Below are positions 13,328 to 25,640 of a stretch of 64,000 bases of DNA, piece by piece. How positions within the stretch are numbered: position 1 is the stretch's first letter; every line of letters starts with the position of its first letter. The notes under the pieces are model-generated. The model did not search any database. It was not told where the DNA came from and saw only the letters and a program-made list of their open reading frames with translations. A program made the translations under genes and the position numbers. The stretch comes from Saccharum officinarum (lineage: Eukaryota > Streptophyta > Magnoliopsida > Poales > Poaceae): positions 67,940,662 through 68,004,661 of the forward strand of contig CM036225.1 in NCBI GenBank assembly GCA_020631735.1, written 5' to 3'.

Positions 13328-16300
13328 AATGGATTGAAACGAGATTCCACATGACCAATGTCACCTAGGAGATCCATCGGGTGCATCCAAAACGATTTCT
13401 AGCCATATGTTACGTTCGGCGCAAACCATGCGTCTATCTTGCGTCAAGATTAGCACTATTTCTAAACAGACCAAAACGAGCATCCACTTGAGCCTCGTCA
13501 CCTAGGAGTACCATCGGGTGCGTCCAAAATGATTTCTAAGCGATGTTTGGCACCAACCGTGCACCTATCTTGCACTGACACTAACACTGTCTCCAAATGC
13601 ATTGAAATGAGATTCCAATTGACCAATGTTATTGAGAAGATCCATCGGGTGCGTCCAAAATGATTTCTGAGCCTATGGTACGTTCGGCACAAATCATGCA
13701 TCTATCTTGCGTTAAGATTAGCACTATCTCTAAACAGACCAAAATGAGCATCCACTTGAGCCTCGTCACCAAGGAGTACCATCGGGTGCGTCCAAAACGA
13801 TTTTTGCGCTTATGATACATTTAGCGCAAACCGTGCACGTATCTTGCACTAACACTCCCACTGTCACCATTTGGATTAAAACAAGATTCCACATGACCAA
13901 AGTCACATAGGAGATCCATCGGGTGCGTCCAAAATGATTTCTGAGCCCATGGTACGTTCGGTGCAAACCGTGAACCTATCATGCGTCAAGATTAGCACTG
14001 TCTCCAAACAGACCAAAACGAGAATCCACTAGAGCCTCATCACCTAGGAGTACCATCGGGTGTGTACAAAACGATTTCCAAGCCAGTGGTACGTTTGACG
14101 CAAACCATGCATCTATCTTACGTCAAGATTAGCACTATCTCCAAACGGACCGAAACGAGCATCCACTTGAGCCTCCTCAGCTAGGGGTAAGACCAGGTGC
14201 ATCCAAAACGATTTCTAAGCCTATGGTACATTTGGCACAAACCATGCACCTATCAAGATTAGGACTATCTCCAAACAGACCCAAACAAGCATCCACTTGA
14301 GCCTCATCACCTAGGAGTACCATCAGATGCGTTCAAAATGATTTATGACCCTATGGTACGTTTGGCGCAAACCGTGCACCTATCTTGCACAGACTCTAAT
14401 AGTGTCTCCTAGCTCTATGTCCAAACAGACCAAAACGAGCATCCACGTGTGCCTCATCACCTAGGAGTACCATCAGGTGCGTCCAAAATAAATTTTGAGC
14501 CTATGGTACGTTCGACACAAACCGTGCATCTATCTTGCGTCAAGATTAGCATTATGTCCAAACAGACCAAAACGAGCATCCACTTGAGCCTCGTCACCTA
14601 GGAGTACCATCGAGCGCGTCCAAAATGATTTCCGAGCCAATGGTATGTTCGACGTAAACTATGCACCAATCTCGCATAGAGATTAGCACTGTCTCCAAAT
14701 AGACCAAAATAAGCATCCACTTACTCATCACCTAGGAGTACCATCAGGTAAGTCCAAAACGATTTTTGTACCAATGGTACGTTTGGCGCAAACAGTGCAC
14801 CTATCTAGCACTAACAGTGCCCCTGTCTCCAATGGATTAAAACAAGATTCCACATGACCAATGTTACCGAGGGGATCCATCGGGTGCATCCAAAATGATT
14901 TCTAAGCCTATTTTATGTTCGGCGCAAACCGTGCACCTATCTTGTGTCAAGATTAGCTCTATGTCCAAATAGACCAAAACGAGCATCCACGTGTCCCTCG
15001 TCATCTAGGAGTACCATCAGGTGCGTCCAAAACAATTGTCGAGCCTTTGGTACGTTCGACGCAAACCGTTCATCTATCTTTCGTCAAGGTTAGCACGATC
15101 TCCAAACAAACCAAAACGAGCATCCACTTGAGCCTCGTCACCTAGGAGTACCATCAGGTGCGTCCAAAATGATTTTCGAGCCTATGGTACATTCGACACA
15201 AACTGTGCACCAATCTCGCATCAAGATTAGCACAATCTCCAAACAGACCAAAACGAGCATCCACTTAAGCCTCGTCACCAAGGGGTACCATCGGGTGCCT
15301 CCAAAACAATTTCTGTGCCTATGGTACGTTTCACGCAAACAGTGCACCTATCTTGTACTGACAGTACCGCTGTCTCCAAATGGATTGAAACGAGATTCCA
15401 CATGACCAATGTCACCTAGGAGATCCATCAGTTGCATCCAAAATGATTTCTGAGCCTACGATACGTTCAGGGCAAACTGTGCACCTATCTTGCAACAAGG
15501 TTAGCACTATCTCCAAACAGACCAAAACGAGCATCCACTTGAGCCTCGTCACCTAGGAGTACCATCGGGTGCGTCCAAAACGATTTCTAAGCGATGTTTG
15601 GCACAAAGCGTGCACCTACATTGCACTGACACTAACACTGTCTCCAAATGGACTGAAACGAGATTCCAAATGACCAATGTCACTAAGAAGATCCATCGGG
15701 TGCGTCCAAAATGATATATGAGCCAATGGTACGTTCGACGCAAACTGTGCACCTATCTTGCATCAAGATTAGCACTGTCTCCAAACATACCAAAACGAGC
15801 ATCCACTTGAGCCTCGTCACCTAGGAGAACCATCGGGTGCGTCCAAAACAATTTCTAAGTGATGTTTGGCGCAAAGCGTGCACCTACATTGCACTGACAC
15901 TAACACTGTCTCCAAATGGACTGAAACGAGATTCCAAATGACCAATGTCACTAAGAAGATCCATCGGGTGCGTCCAAAATGATATATGAGCCAATGGTAC
16001 ATTCGACGTAAACTGTGCACCTATCTTGCATCAAGATTAGCACTGTCTCCAAACAGACCAAAACGAGCATCCACTTGAGCCTCGTCACCTAGGAGAACCA
16101 TCGGGTGTGTCCAAAACAATTTTTGAGCCTATGGTATGTTCGACGCAAACTGTGCACCTATCTTACGTCAAGATTAGCACTATCTCCAAACGGACCAAAA
16201 TGAGCATCCACTTGAGCCTCGTCAGCTTGGGGTACGATCGGATGCGTCCAAAACGATTTCTAAGCCTATGTTACATTTGGCGCAAACCTTGCACCTTTCA

Positions 16301-18508
16301 AGATTAGCATTATCTCCAAATAGACCAAAACGAGCATCCACTTGAGATTCGTCACCTAGGAGTACCATCGGATGTGTCCAAAACAAATTCTGAGCCTATG
16401 GTATGTTCAACGCAAACCGTGCACCTATCTTGCGTTAAGATTAGCACTATCTCCAAACATACCAAAACGAGCATGCACTTGAGCCACGTCACCTAGGAGT
16501 ACCATCGGGCGCATCCAAAATGATTCTTGTGCCTATGGTACGTTTGGCGCAAACCGTGCACCTATCTTGCACTAACACTACCACTGTCTCCGAATGGATT
16601 GAAATGAGATTCCACATCAACAAAGTCATATAGGAGATCCATCGGGTGCGTCCAAAACGATTTTCTGACCCTATTTTACGTTCGGCGCAAACCGTGCATC
16701 TATCTTGCGTCAAGATTAGCACTATCTCCATACAGATAGAAACGAGCATCCACTTGAGCCTCGTCACCTAGGAGTACCATCGGGTGTGTCTGAAAAGATT
16801 TTTGAGCTTGTGGTATGTTTGGCGCAAACCGTGCACCTATTTTGCGTCAAGATTAGCAGTATCTCCAAATAGACTGAAACAAGTAACCACTTGAGCCTCC
16901 TCACCTAGAAGTACCATTGGGTGCATCCCAAAATGATTTCTAAGCTACGTTTGGCGCAAACTGTGCACCTATCTTGCACTGACTCTAACAGTGTCTCCAA
17001 CTGGATTGAAACGAGGTTTTACATGACCAATGCCACAGAGGAGATCCATCAGGTGCGTCCAAAATGATTTCTGAGCCAATGCTACGTTTGGCGCAAACTG
17101 TGCATCTATCTTGGGTCAAGGTTAGCACTATGTCTAAACAGACCAAAACGAGCATCCACTTGAGCCTCGTCACCTAGGAGTACCATCAAGCACATCCAAA
17201 ATGATTCTCAAGCCCATGGTACGTTTGACGCAAACCGTGCACCAATCTCGCATCAAGATTAGCACTATCTCCAAACAGACCGAAAACGAGCAACCACTTA
17301 AGCGTCGTCTCCTAGAAGTACCATTGGGTGCGTCAAAAATGATTTCTGTGCCTATGGTATGTTTGGCGCAAACAGTGCACCTATCTTGCACTGACAGGTC
17401 CACTGTCTCCAAATGGATTGAAACGAGATTCCACATGACCAATGTCACCTAGGAGATCCATCAGGTGCATCCAAAACGATTTCTGACCATATGTTACGTT
17501 CGGCGCAAACTGTGTGTCTATCTTGCGTCAAGATTAGCACTATCTCTAAAAAGACCAAAACGAGCATCCACTTGAGCCTCGTCACCTAGGAGTACCATCG
17601 GGTGCGTTCAAAATGATTTCTAATTGATGTTTGTCGCAAACTGTGCACCTATCTTGCACTGACACAAACACTGTCTGCAAATGCTTTGAAATGAGATTCC
17701 AAATGACCAATGTTACTGAGAAGATCCATCGGATGCGTCCAAAATGATTTATGAGCCTATGGTACGTTGGGCACAAATCGTGCATCTATCTTGCGTTAAG
17801 ATTAGTACTATCTCCAAACAGACCAAAATAAGCATCCACTTGAGCCTCGTCACCTAGCAGTACCATCGGGTGTGTCCAAAACGGTTTTTGTGCCTATGGT
17901 ACGTTTAGCGCAAACCGTGCACGTATCTTGCACTAACACTGCCACTGTCACCAAATGGATTAAAACGAGATTCCACATGACCAAAGTCACATTGGAGATC
18001 CATCGGGTGCATCCAAAATGATTTCTGAGCCTATGGTATATTCGGTGCAAACCGTACACTTATCTTGCGTCAAGATTAGCACTGTCTCCAAACAGACCAA
18101 AACGAGCATCCACTAAAGCCTCGTCACCTAGGAGTACCATCGGGTGTGTAAAAAATTATTTCCGAGCCTATGGTACGTTCGACGCAAACCATGCACCTAT
18201 CTTACGTCAAGATTAGCACTATCTCCAAACGGACCGAAATGAGCATCCACTTGAGCCTCGTCAGCTTGGGGAATGACCGGGTGCGTCCAAAACGATTTCT
18301 AAGCCTATGGTACATTTGGCGCAAACCATGCACCTATCTTGAGCCTCGTCACCTAGGAGTACCATCGGATGCGTTCAAAATGATTTATGAGCCTATGCTA
18401 TGTTCAACGCAAACCGTGCACCTATCTTGAGTCAAGATTAGCACTATCTCCAAACATACCAAACCGAGCATCCACTTGAGCCACGTCACCTAGTAGTACC
18501 ATCGGGTG
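13328..18508. repeat. Segmental duplication inside satellite, copy 2
   Basis: Partner of the stretch 1-5,110. It lacks about 540 bp (about four monomers) near 14,408, where a class B monomer is fused out of register to a class A monomer. It carries an extra 268-bp dimer at 15,817-16,084. Past about 18,508 the sequence jumps back to material matching about 936 onward, so a roughly 2-kb segment exists in three copies (about 936-2,950, 14,410-16,400 and 18,510-20,560). Confidence 0.78.
15549..16084. repeat. 268-bp dimer duplication (two copies)
   Basis: 15,549-15,816 and 15,817-16,084 are near-identical direct repeats of two monomers, one of them the short AAGCGATG / AAGTGATG type. The matching region at 2,422 has only one copy, so this duplication happened after the larger segmental duplication. 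Confidence 0.8.
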
Positions 18509-20809
18509 TGTCTGAAAATGATTTTTGAGCTTGTGGTTTGTTTGGCGCAAACCGTGCACCTATCTTGCGTCAAGATTAGCACTATCTCCAAATATACTTA
18601 AACAAATAACCACTTGACACCTCGTCACCTAGAAGTACCATCAGGTGCATCCCAAAATGATTTTGAGCTGCGTTGGGCGCAAACCGTGCATCTACCTTGC
18701 ACTGACTCTAACAGTGTCTCCAAATGGATTGAAACGAGATTCCACATGACCAATGTCACCCAGAAGATCCATCGGGTGCGTCCAAAATGATTTCTAAGCC
18801 CATGGTACGTTCGGCGCAAACAGTGTACCTATCTTGTGTCAAGATTAGCTCTATGTCCAAACAGACCAAAACGAACATCCACGTGTGCCTCGTCACCTAG
18901 GAGTACCATCAGGTGCGTCCAAAACAATTTTCGAGCCTGTGGTACGTTCGACACAAACCGTGCATCTATCTTGCGACAAGATTTGCATTATGTCCAAACA
19001 GACCAAAACGTGCATCCACTTGAGCCTCGTCACCTAGGAGTACCATCGAGCGTGTCCAAAATGATTTTCGAGCCAATGGTACGTTCGACGCAAACTATGC
19101 ACCAATCTCGCATAGAGATTAGCACTGTCTCCAAACAGACCAAAATGAGCATCCACTTAAGCCTCATCACCTAGGAGTACCATCGGGTGCGTCCAAAACG
19201 ATTTTTGTGCCAATGGTACGTTTGGCGCAAACAATGCACCTATCTTGCACTAACAGTACTGGTGTCTCCAATGGATTGAAACGAGATTCCACATGACCAA
19301 TGTCACCGAGGGGATCCATCGGGTGCGTCCAAAATGATTTCTAAGCCTATGGTACATTTAGCGCAAACCGTGCACCTATCTTGTGTCAAGATTAGCTCTA
19401 TGTCCAAACAGACCAAAACGAGCATCCACGTGTGCCTCGTCATCTAGAGTACCATTGGTGTGTCCAAAACAGTTGTCGAGCCTATGGTACGTTCGACGCA
19501 AACCGTTTATCTATCTTTCGTCAAGATTAGCATAATCTCCAAACAGACCAAAACGAGCATCTACTTGAGCCTCATCACCTAGGAGTACCATCGGGTGCGT
19601 CCAAAATAGTTGTAGAGCCTATGTTACGTTTGACGCAAACCATGCACCAATCTCGCATCAAGATTAGCACTATCTCCAAACAGACCAAAATGAGCATCCA
19701 CTTAAGCCTCGTCACCTAGGGGTACCATCGGGTGCCTCCAAAACAATTTCTGTGCCTATAGTACGTTTCGCGCAAACAATGCACCTATCTTGCACTAACA
19801 GTACCGCTGTCTCCAAATGGATTGAAACGAGATTCCACATGACCAATGTCACCTAGGAGATCCATCAGTTGCATCAAAAATGATTTCTGAGCCTATGGTA
19901 CATTCAGCGCAAACTGTGCACCTATCTTGCGTGAAGGTTAGCACTATCTCCAAACAGACCAAAACGAGCATCTACTTGAGCCTCGTCACCTAGGAGTACC
20001 ATCGGGTGCGTCCAAAACAATTTCTAAGCGATGGTTGGCGCAAAACGTGCACCTATCTTGCACTGACACTAACACTGTCTCCAGATGGGTTGAAACGAGA
20101 TTCCAAATGACCAATGTTACTAAGAAGATCCGTCGGGTGCGTCCAAAATGATATATGAGCCAATGGTACGTTCGGCGCAAACTGTGCACCTATCTTGCGT
20201 CAAGATTAGCACTGTCTCCAAACAAACCAAAATGAGCATCCACTTGAGCCTCGTCACCTAGGAGAACCATCGGGTGTGTCCAAAACAATTTTCAAAGCTG
20301 TGGTACGTTAGACGCAAACTGTGCACCTATCTTACGTCAAGATTAGCACTATCTCCAAATGGACCAAAACGAGCATCCACTTGAGCCTCGTCTGCTTGGA
20401 CTACGATCGGGTGCATCCAAAATGATTTCTAAGCCTATGGTACATTTGGTTCAAACCATGCACCTATCAAGATTAGCACTATCTCCAAACAGACCAAAAC
20501 GAGCATCCACTTGAGACTCGTCACCTAGGAGTACCATCGGATGTGTCCAAAACAATTTCTGAGCCTATGGTACGTTCGGCGCAAACCGTGCACCTATCTT
20601 GCGTCAAGATTAGCACTATCTCCAAATAGACAGAAACAAGTAACCACTTGAGCCTCGTCACCTAGAAGTACCATCGGGTGCATCCCAAAATGATTTCTAA
20701 GCTACGTTTGGCGTAAACCGTGCACCTACGTTGCACTGACTCTAACAGTGTCTCCAACTGGATTGAAACGAGATTTTACATGACCAATGTCATAGAGGAG
20801 ATCCATCGG

Positions 20810-20814
20810 GTGCG
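20810..20814. repeat. Target site duplication, left side of copia element 1
   Basis: GTGCG directly precedes the TG start of the left LTR and is repeated at 31,106-31,110 after the final CA. Removing the element and one copy restores an uninterrupted monomer (ATCGGGTGCG joined to TCCAAAATG), which matches other monomers in the array. Confidence 0.95.
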
Positions 20815-22786
20815 TGTAAGGTCCAAATAGGCTAGAGGGGGGTGAATAGCCTAATTAAAACTTCTACAAGAATTACTTAACCACAAGTTAGTACGAAAGG
20901 TGGCGAAGCAAAAGCACTAGCTCTAACTAATTAAGCAAGCCACCTACACAAGTCTAGTACAAGGCTATTCACTAAACACAACAACAACTACAAGCTATAA
21001 ACAAGAAGTAATACGAGAGAAGAGCTTCGAGTGATTATACCGCCGTGAAGAGATGAGAAATACCAATCAATCAATCACACAAGATAAATCCTCGGGAAGA
21101 GAATGACACAAGAATTTATCCTGAGGTTCACTTGCTTTCTAGCAAGCTACTCCCCATTGTGGCGATACACCCACTTGTCGGTTCACGAGCTAATCGACTA
21201 TCAAGAGTCGAGCCCTCGGCGGGCGCCGCACAACCACACACAAGATGGAGATCCTCCAAGCCACGAGCTCCACTAGAGTATCCAATTTGCGAACTCCCGC
21301 GGGGAAGGATCAAGAACCCCTTACAACACTTGGTGAAGGCTCCAACAATCTCCAATTGTGAGCTCAATCACCTCCACTGCTCCAAGCCGTCTACCGTGTC
21401 GGGAAACACGGAAGAGTAACGAGAAATCCGTAGCAACTCAAAGATCAAGTGCCTCTAGAATGCAACTCTCAAGCAATGCACTTGAATCTCACTCAATCTC
21501 ACTCAAGATGTGCAACTAAGCAAAGAGATGAGTGGAGGTGTTGTTCTCTAGCTCAAAGTATGTCTCTAGGTCTCAAAATGTGCAAGAGTTGCCCTCAAAC
21601 CCCGGCCAACGTCCATTTATAACGAAGGGGTACGCAGCTAGCCGTTACGGATGACGCAGTTCAAAACGAGCTGACCGGACGTGTCCGGTCACTACAGGAC
21701 AAGCGTGAACAGTGCGCGTCAGAAGTTACCGTTGCTATGACCGGACGCGCCCTAGCGTATGACTGGACGCGCCCTAGCGAATGACCGGATGCGCCCTAGC
21801 GTATGACCGGACGCGCCCTACCTGGCGTCCGGTCAGAGTCCAGTAAGCTCCCATCAGGACCGGATGCGTCCGATCGTACATGACCAGACGCGCCTCGCGT
21901 CCGATCATCACTCCTGCGCTCTCTGCCCCTCTGGACGCCTGACCGAACGCGCCGGTTCTGTGAAGGACCGGACGCGCCGGTCGTGCGTTCTCTTTCTGTG
22001 CATAGGTGAACTGACCGGATGCGCTGGTCAGGCCAGACCAGGGTCCGGTCACTCACCCTAGGCGCGCTGACCGAATGAATTGACCGGACGCGCTGGTCAG
22101 ACCGTGACCGCGTCCGGTGCAGCGTCCGGTCACCACAGTGACCCCCGTTCGCCTCCTTTTCTTTTCCGACTTCCGGCATAGTAGAAAATAGGCATTTCAC
22201 TTCTCCAAAAAGCACCGAATCCCGCCTCGCAAGCTCGGCGAGAGGGAAAGAAGAACCCAAACCCTTCTCTACCACTCAAACTCCACCGCCTTCACAAACG
22301 TGCTAACACCACCATGTGTAAATCACCATGTGCATGTGTGTTAGCATTTCACAATCATTTTCAAGGCGTTATTTAGCTCTTTACTAGATCCTAATGCATA
22401 TGCTCAAGACATTGATCTAGTGGCACTTGATTCCCGAGCTAACAGTGATTGCCCCTCTTGATAGTCGGCTATGTATCCTAAACCCGGTCAATCACTTCTC
22501 TACTAATCTTAGACCGGCAAAAGGAAAAAAAACCCTATGGTTATACCTTTGCCTTGCGCTCTTAGATCCTTCTCTTTCACTTGATCATCATGTCCATCAT
22601 TTTATGTGCATCTCCACCATGATCATCATTTCATGTCCATGCACCAACTCTTTATGATCTTGTGGCCACCACTCCTTGCCACATACACCTTCATCACATG
22701 TGTTGCTTGTGTCTAACTCAAAACACTTAACACATGGCATTAGCAACTTGGTGTCATTAATTACCAAAACCAAACTTGGGCTTTCA
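20815..22786 (-). repeat. 3' LTR of copia element 1
   Basis: The 1,972-bp LTR starts TGAAAGCCC and ends CTTACA in the sense direction, the normal TG...CA termini. It aligns along its whole length with 29,225-31,105. It keeps about 112 bp (22,216-22,327) that the other LTR has lost, and lacks about 22 bp the other has in its GC-rich repeat. A CpG-rich minisatellite lies at about 21,660-22,135. A TATA-like ATTTATA (minus-strand TATAAAT) is at 21,615-21,621. I see no gene in it; the open frames on both strands are incidental. Confidence 0.95.
21738..21825. repeat. 22-bp minisatellite (four copies) in the 3' LTR of element 1
   Basis: TGACCGGACGCG-type units start at 21,738, 21,760, 21,782 and 21,804, a 22-bp period, each followed by CCCTAGCG or a variant. 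The same four units are at 30,170-30,257 in the other LTR, so the repeat predates insertion. Further single copies of the ACCGGACGCG motif continue to about 22,110. Confidence 0.88.
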
Positions 22787-22800
22787 ATCTCCCCCTTTTT
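22787..22800 (-). other. Polypurine tract of copia element 1
   Basis: The plus strand reads ATCTCCCCCTTTTT, which is AAAAAGGGGGAGAT in the element's sense, directly before the 3' LTR start TGAAAG. This is the expected position and composition for the plus-strand primer of reverse transcription. Confidence 0.9.
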
Positions 22801-23908
22801 GGTAATTGATGACAACCATCACAAAGATATGAAATGAAATCAGTTTACAATTTCAATAGTATTAGCTCCCCCTACATATGTGCTTCCATGAGTTTGGTTC
22901 AATTATGCACATATGTATGGATTTGAATTTTGGGAGAGTTACTACTATCAAAATGATGCTAAGGTATATAGAATGGACCTTTGAAGCGTGATACCAATTG
23001 GAGTTGCCTTTATATACCATCCTTAGCATCGATGTAGCTAGACATCACTTGTAATACATCACTTGTAAAGATCACAAACACTAAAGTGCCCCGTGAGATC
23101 AACATTATAAGCAAAAGGTGTCTAGATACCACTTGTAAAGCTACTCTCAACAAATCATCATTCAAGTTCTATTTCTAGCAATCACCAAACAATCATAATA
23201 TGAATTTTAGCTTTGCAATGCGACAATTCATCATGTTAATGCACATACAAATGCAACAAATAATTCATGAGCTTGCTCCCCCTACTTGTGTGCTCAATTT
23301 TAATTGATCCCTTTCTCCCTTTGTAACTTAACCTTTTATCTTTGTGACTTTTCTCCTTTTCTCCCTTTGTAACTTAACCTTTTATCTTTGTGACTTTTCT
23401 CTCCCCCTTATTATATCTTATTCTCTCTTTGCAATATCTTTGTGACTTTTCTCTCCCCCTTTGTCAACAATCACCAAAAAGGTGCCAATTTTAGTGAGAG
23501 TCAAGTCAATCAATATGAGAGAGTCCAAATTATGGTTCAATCTAGATCACTTGCCTAGAGTATGTAATTCGGTTTGATCCAAGCACAAGCTTCTTCACAC
23601 CTCATAAAGTATAAGGGTTATCTTGAGCATGTTGAATTACACATCATGAGCTTATTTTCTAGATTCAACACTAGGTTTGCAAGCCCACAAATATGTCATA
23701 TGCTACCACTAGATCAATCAAACATAGAAGCAATAGTGGTACCATATATACATCAAAATCATTTGATTTTCATGAATGAGCCTATTTGTCATGCAAATAT
23801 GTCTATATGTTCTAACCATGTCCTTAGCAAAGTATGAATGATATGCCAAATGACTTTACCTTGCTATGTTGGAGGAGAGGCATGTCATATAAGAATGTGG
23901 AGGTGCAC
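22801..23908 (-). other. Noncoding 3' region of copia element 1
   Basis: About 1.1 kb between the RNase H end and the polypurine tract. I see no convincing coding frame and no envelope-like gene. It holds a 46-bp direct repeat (starts 23,312 and 23,358, with a third partial copy near 23,436). Several purine-rich blocks in the sense strand resemble the polypurine tract (about 22,868, 23,278, 23,402 and 23,454). The two blocks CTCCCCCTACATATGTG and CTCCCCCTACTTGTGTG are near repeats of each other. Confidence 0.7.
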
Positions 23909-24508
23909 TCATTTCAAGTTGGAGAAGTCAAGTATGTTCAATTCATTCTTCAACTTATAAAATCTTTTCTCATCAAGTGGCTTTGTGAATATGTCGGCTA
24001 GTTGATCTTCGGTGCCAATGCTCTCAGTGCTAATATCACCCTTTTGTTGATGGTCTCTTATGAAGTGATGCCTTATGTCAATGTGCTTGGTTCTTGAATG
24101 TTGAACCAGATTTTGTGTCATCTTGATAGCACTTTCATTATCACAAAACAATGGCACATTCTTGAACTTGATTCCAAAATCATTCAAGGTGGCCTTCATC
24201 CAAAGCAATTGTGCACAACAACTACCGGCACTAATATATTCGGCCTCGGCGGTAGATAGTGCAACACTATTTTGTTTCTTTGATGACCATGAAACAAGAG
24301 ACCTTCCAAGCAATTGACAAGTGCCACTTGTGCTCATTCTATCAATCTTGCATCCACCATAGTCGGAGTCCGAATATCCAATCAACTCAAAATTAGACTC
24401 CTTTGGAAACCATAATCCAACATCATGAGTGCCCTTAAGATATCTCAATATCCTCTTGGTTGCTTTCAAGTGACTTTCTCTAGGTGAAGCTTGATATCTT
24501 GCACACAC
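23909..24508 (-). pseudogene. Copia pol fragment: RNase H domain (element 1)
   Basis: The last part of pol, an open stretch of about 199 codons. It would degrade the RNA strand of the RNA-DNA hybrid during reverse transcription. Visible marks in order are YSDSDYGG with the first catalytic aspartate (residues about 45-52), the STAEAEY block with the catalytic glutamate (about 85-91), FCDNESA with the next aspartate (about 121-127), and KHIDIRHHF (about 141-149). These are the standard copia RNase H signatures. It ends normally after a lysine, about 1.1 kb before the polypurine tract. Upstream it is out of frame with the reverse transcriptase section: a small deletion near 24,505-24,515 shifts the frame, and the connecting stretch before it (24,515-24,650) contains recognisable pol sequence including a LYRSMIGSLLYVTASRPD block. 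Inactive as part of a broken pol. Confidence 0.92.
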
Positions 24509-24651
24509 TAAACATCACATCCGGCCTGGAAGCGGTGACATAGAGCAAACTTCCAATCATGGACCGGTATAGCTTTTGATCTACCATGTTTCCACTATCA
24601 TCAATACCCAATTGATCATTTGTGCCTATTGGTGTACTCATTTGCTTAGCA

Positions 24652-25640
24652 TCTTACAATCCAAACTTCTTGATCATGTCCTTGATGTACTTGCCTTGAC
24701 TTACAAAAGTGCCATTTTTCATTTGCTTGATTTGAAGTCCAAGGAAGTAACTAAGCTCTCCAATCATAGACATCTCAAACTCATTAGCCATCATATTTCC
24801 AAACTCTTCACAAAAGTCTTGGTTAGTTGATCCAAAGATAATGTCATCCACATATATTTGCAACACAAACAAGTCATTTTCAAGCTTCTTGGTGAAGAGA
24901 GTGGTGTCAACCTTTCCCATCTTGAACCCTTTAGAGAGAAGAAAGTCCCTCAATCTCTCATACCATGCTCTAGGTGCTTGCTTCAAACCATACAATGCCT
25001 TCTTTAGCTTGTAAACATGGTCGGGCTTCTTGTCATCTTCAAAACCGGGAGGTTGCTCAACATAAACTTCTTCATTGATATAGCCATTGAGAAATGCACT
25101 TTTGACATCCATTTGATAGAGCTTGATGTTGTATTCACAAGCATATGCTAATAAGATTCTAATTGTCTCCAATCTTGCAACCGGTGCATATGTCTCTCCA
25201 AAGTCAAGACCCTCAACATGAGTGTATCCTTGTGCTACTAATCTTGCTTTGTTCCTCACAACCATGCCATCTTGATCTTGCTTGTTTCTAAAGACCCACT
25301 TAGTACCAATCACATTGTAGTTCTTTGGCCTCTCAACAAGTTTCCAAACTTGATTTCTAGCAAAGTTGTTTAGTTCTTCATGCATGGCATTTACCCAATC
25401 GGAATCCTTCAAAGCATCTTCTAATTTCTTAGGTTCTTCAAGTGACACAAATGGGTAGTGCTCACAAAAGGATGCTAGTCTTGATCTAGTTTGAACACCA
25501 CTTTGAATTCCACCAATGATTTGATCCAACGGATGATCTCTTGCAATGCTAGTAGGTTGGAGTATTGGGAGTTGATTGCTTCCACTTGTTTGACCTTGAA
25601 CTTGAGCTTCATCATGAGTACCACTAGAGCTTCTTGATTT
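24652..25640 (-). pseudogene. Copia pol fragment: reverse transcriptase domain (element 1)
   Basis: This section encodes the RNA-dependent DNA polymerase of the element. Recognisable blocks are the lead region [12 protein letters not shown], then [15 protein letters not shown] and [12 protein letters not shown]. They are followed by [11 protein letters not shown] with the first catalytic aspartate, [20 protein letters not shown], and [11 protein letters not shown], the YVDD active site typical of copia. It continues through [10 protein letters not shown] to KKFGL. A TAA codon ends the frame at about 24,652-24,654, where the family normally reads on, so this is a nonsense change. At the upstream end the frame differs from that of the integrase section; the shift lies near 25,620-25,640, because sequence of the linker type ([20 protein letters not shown]) appears only in the shifted frame. 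All catalytic residues remain, so only frame and stop lesions inactivate it. Confidence 0.95.

Larger units (their letters stand above)
1..20809. repeat. 137-bp satellite array, left segment (diverged, no regular HOR)
   Basis: Head-to-tail monomers with a 137-bp period; for example the GTCACC anchor recurs at 33, 170 and, after one deletion, at 375 and 512. Each monomer has a near-constant part (around ATGATTTCTGAGCC and GCGCAAACCGTGCACC) and a variable part of about 70 bp. The variable part exists in two main classes: class A (contains CCAAACAGACCAAAACGAGC) and class B (contains CCAAATGGATTGAAACGAG). Class B monomers occur every 2-5 monomers. The period and sequence type resemble the Andropogoneae centromeric satellite (CEN38/SCEN type) as I remember it; that family name is inference. 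Neighbouring monomers differ clearly, so this is an old array compared with the block after 41,476. Short open frames here are repeat by-products, because 137 is not a multiple of 3 and the frame rotates from monomer to monomer. Confidence 0.95.

Noticed and set aside
679..20189. Many open frames of 60-112 codons on both strands in the satellite, with recurring peptides.
   Set aside because: They follow the monomer sequence and its period, occur in several frames and both strands, and have no start context, domain or codon signal; they are by-products of a repeat with few stops.
21132..22275. Open frames of 65-159 codons in the LTRs of element 1.
   Set aside because: They overlap each other on both strands, lie in the CpG-rich LTR repeat block, and show no known domain.
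22801..23908. Possible envelope-like gene after RNase H, as reported for some SIRE elements.
   Set aside because: No sense-strand frame of useful length, signal peptide or membrane segment is visible there.
22427..24830. Plus-strand open frames opposite the pol and 3' region of element 1 (also 26,673-26,984).
   Set aside because: They are antisense shadows of gag-pol, whose domains are clear on the minus strand.
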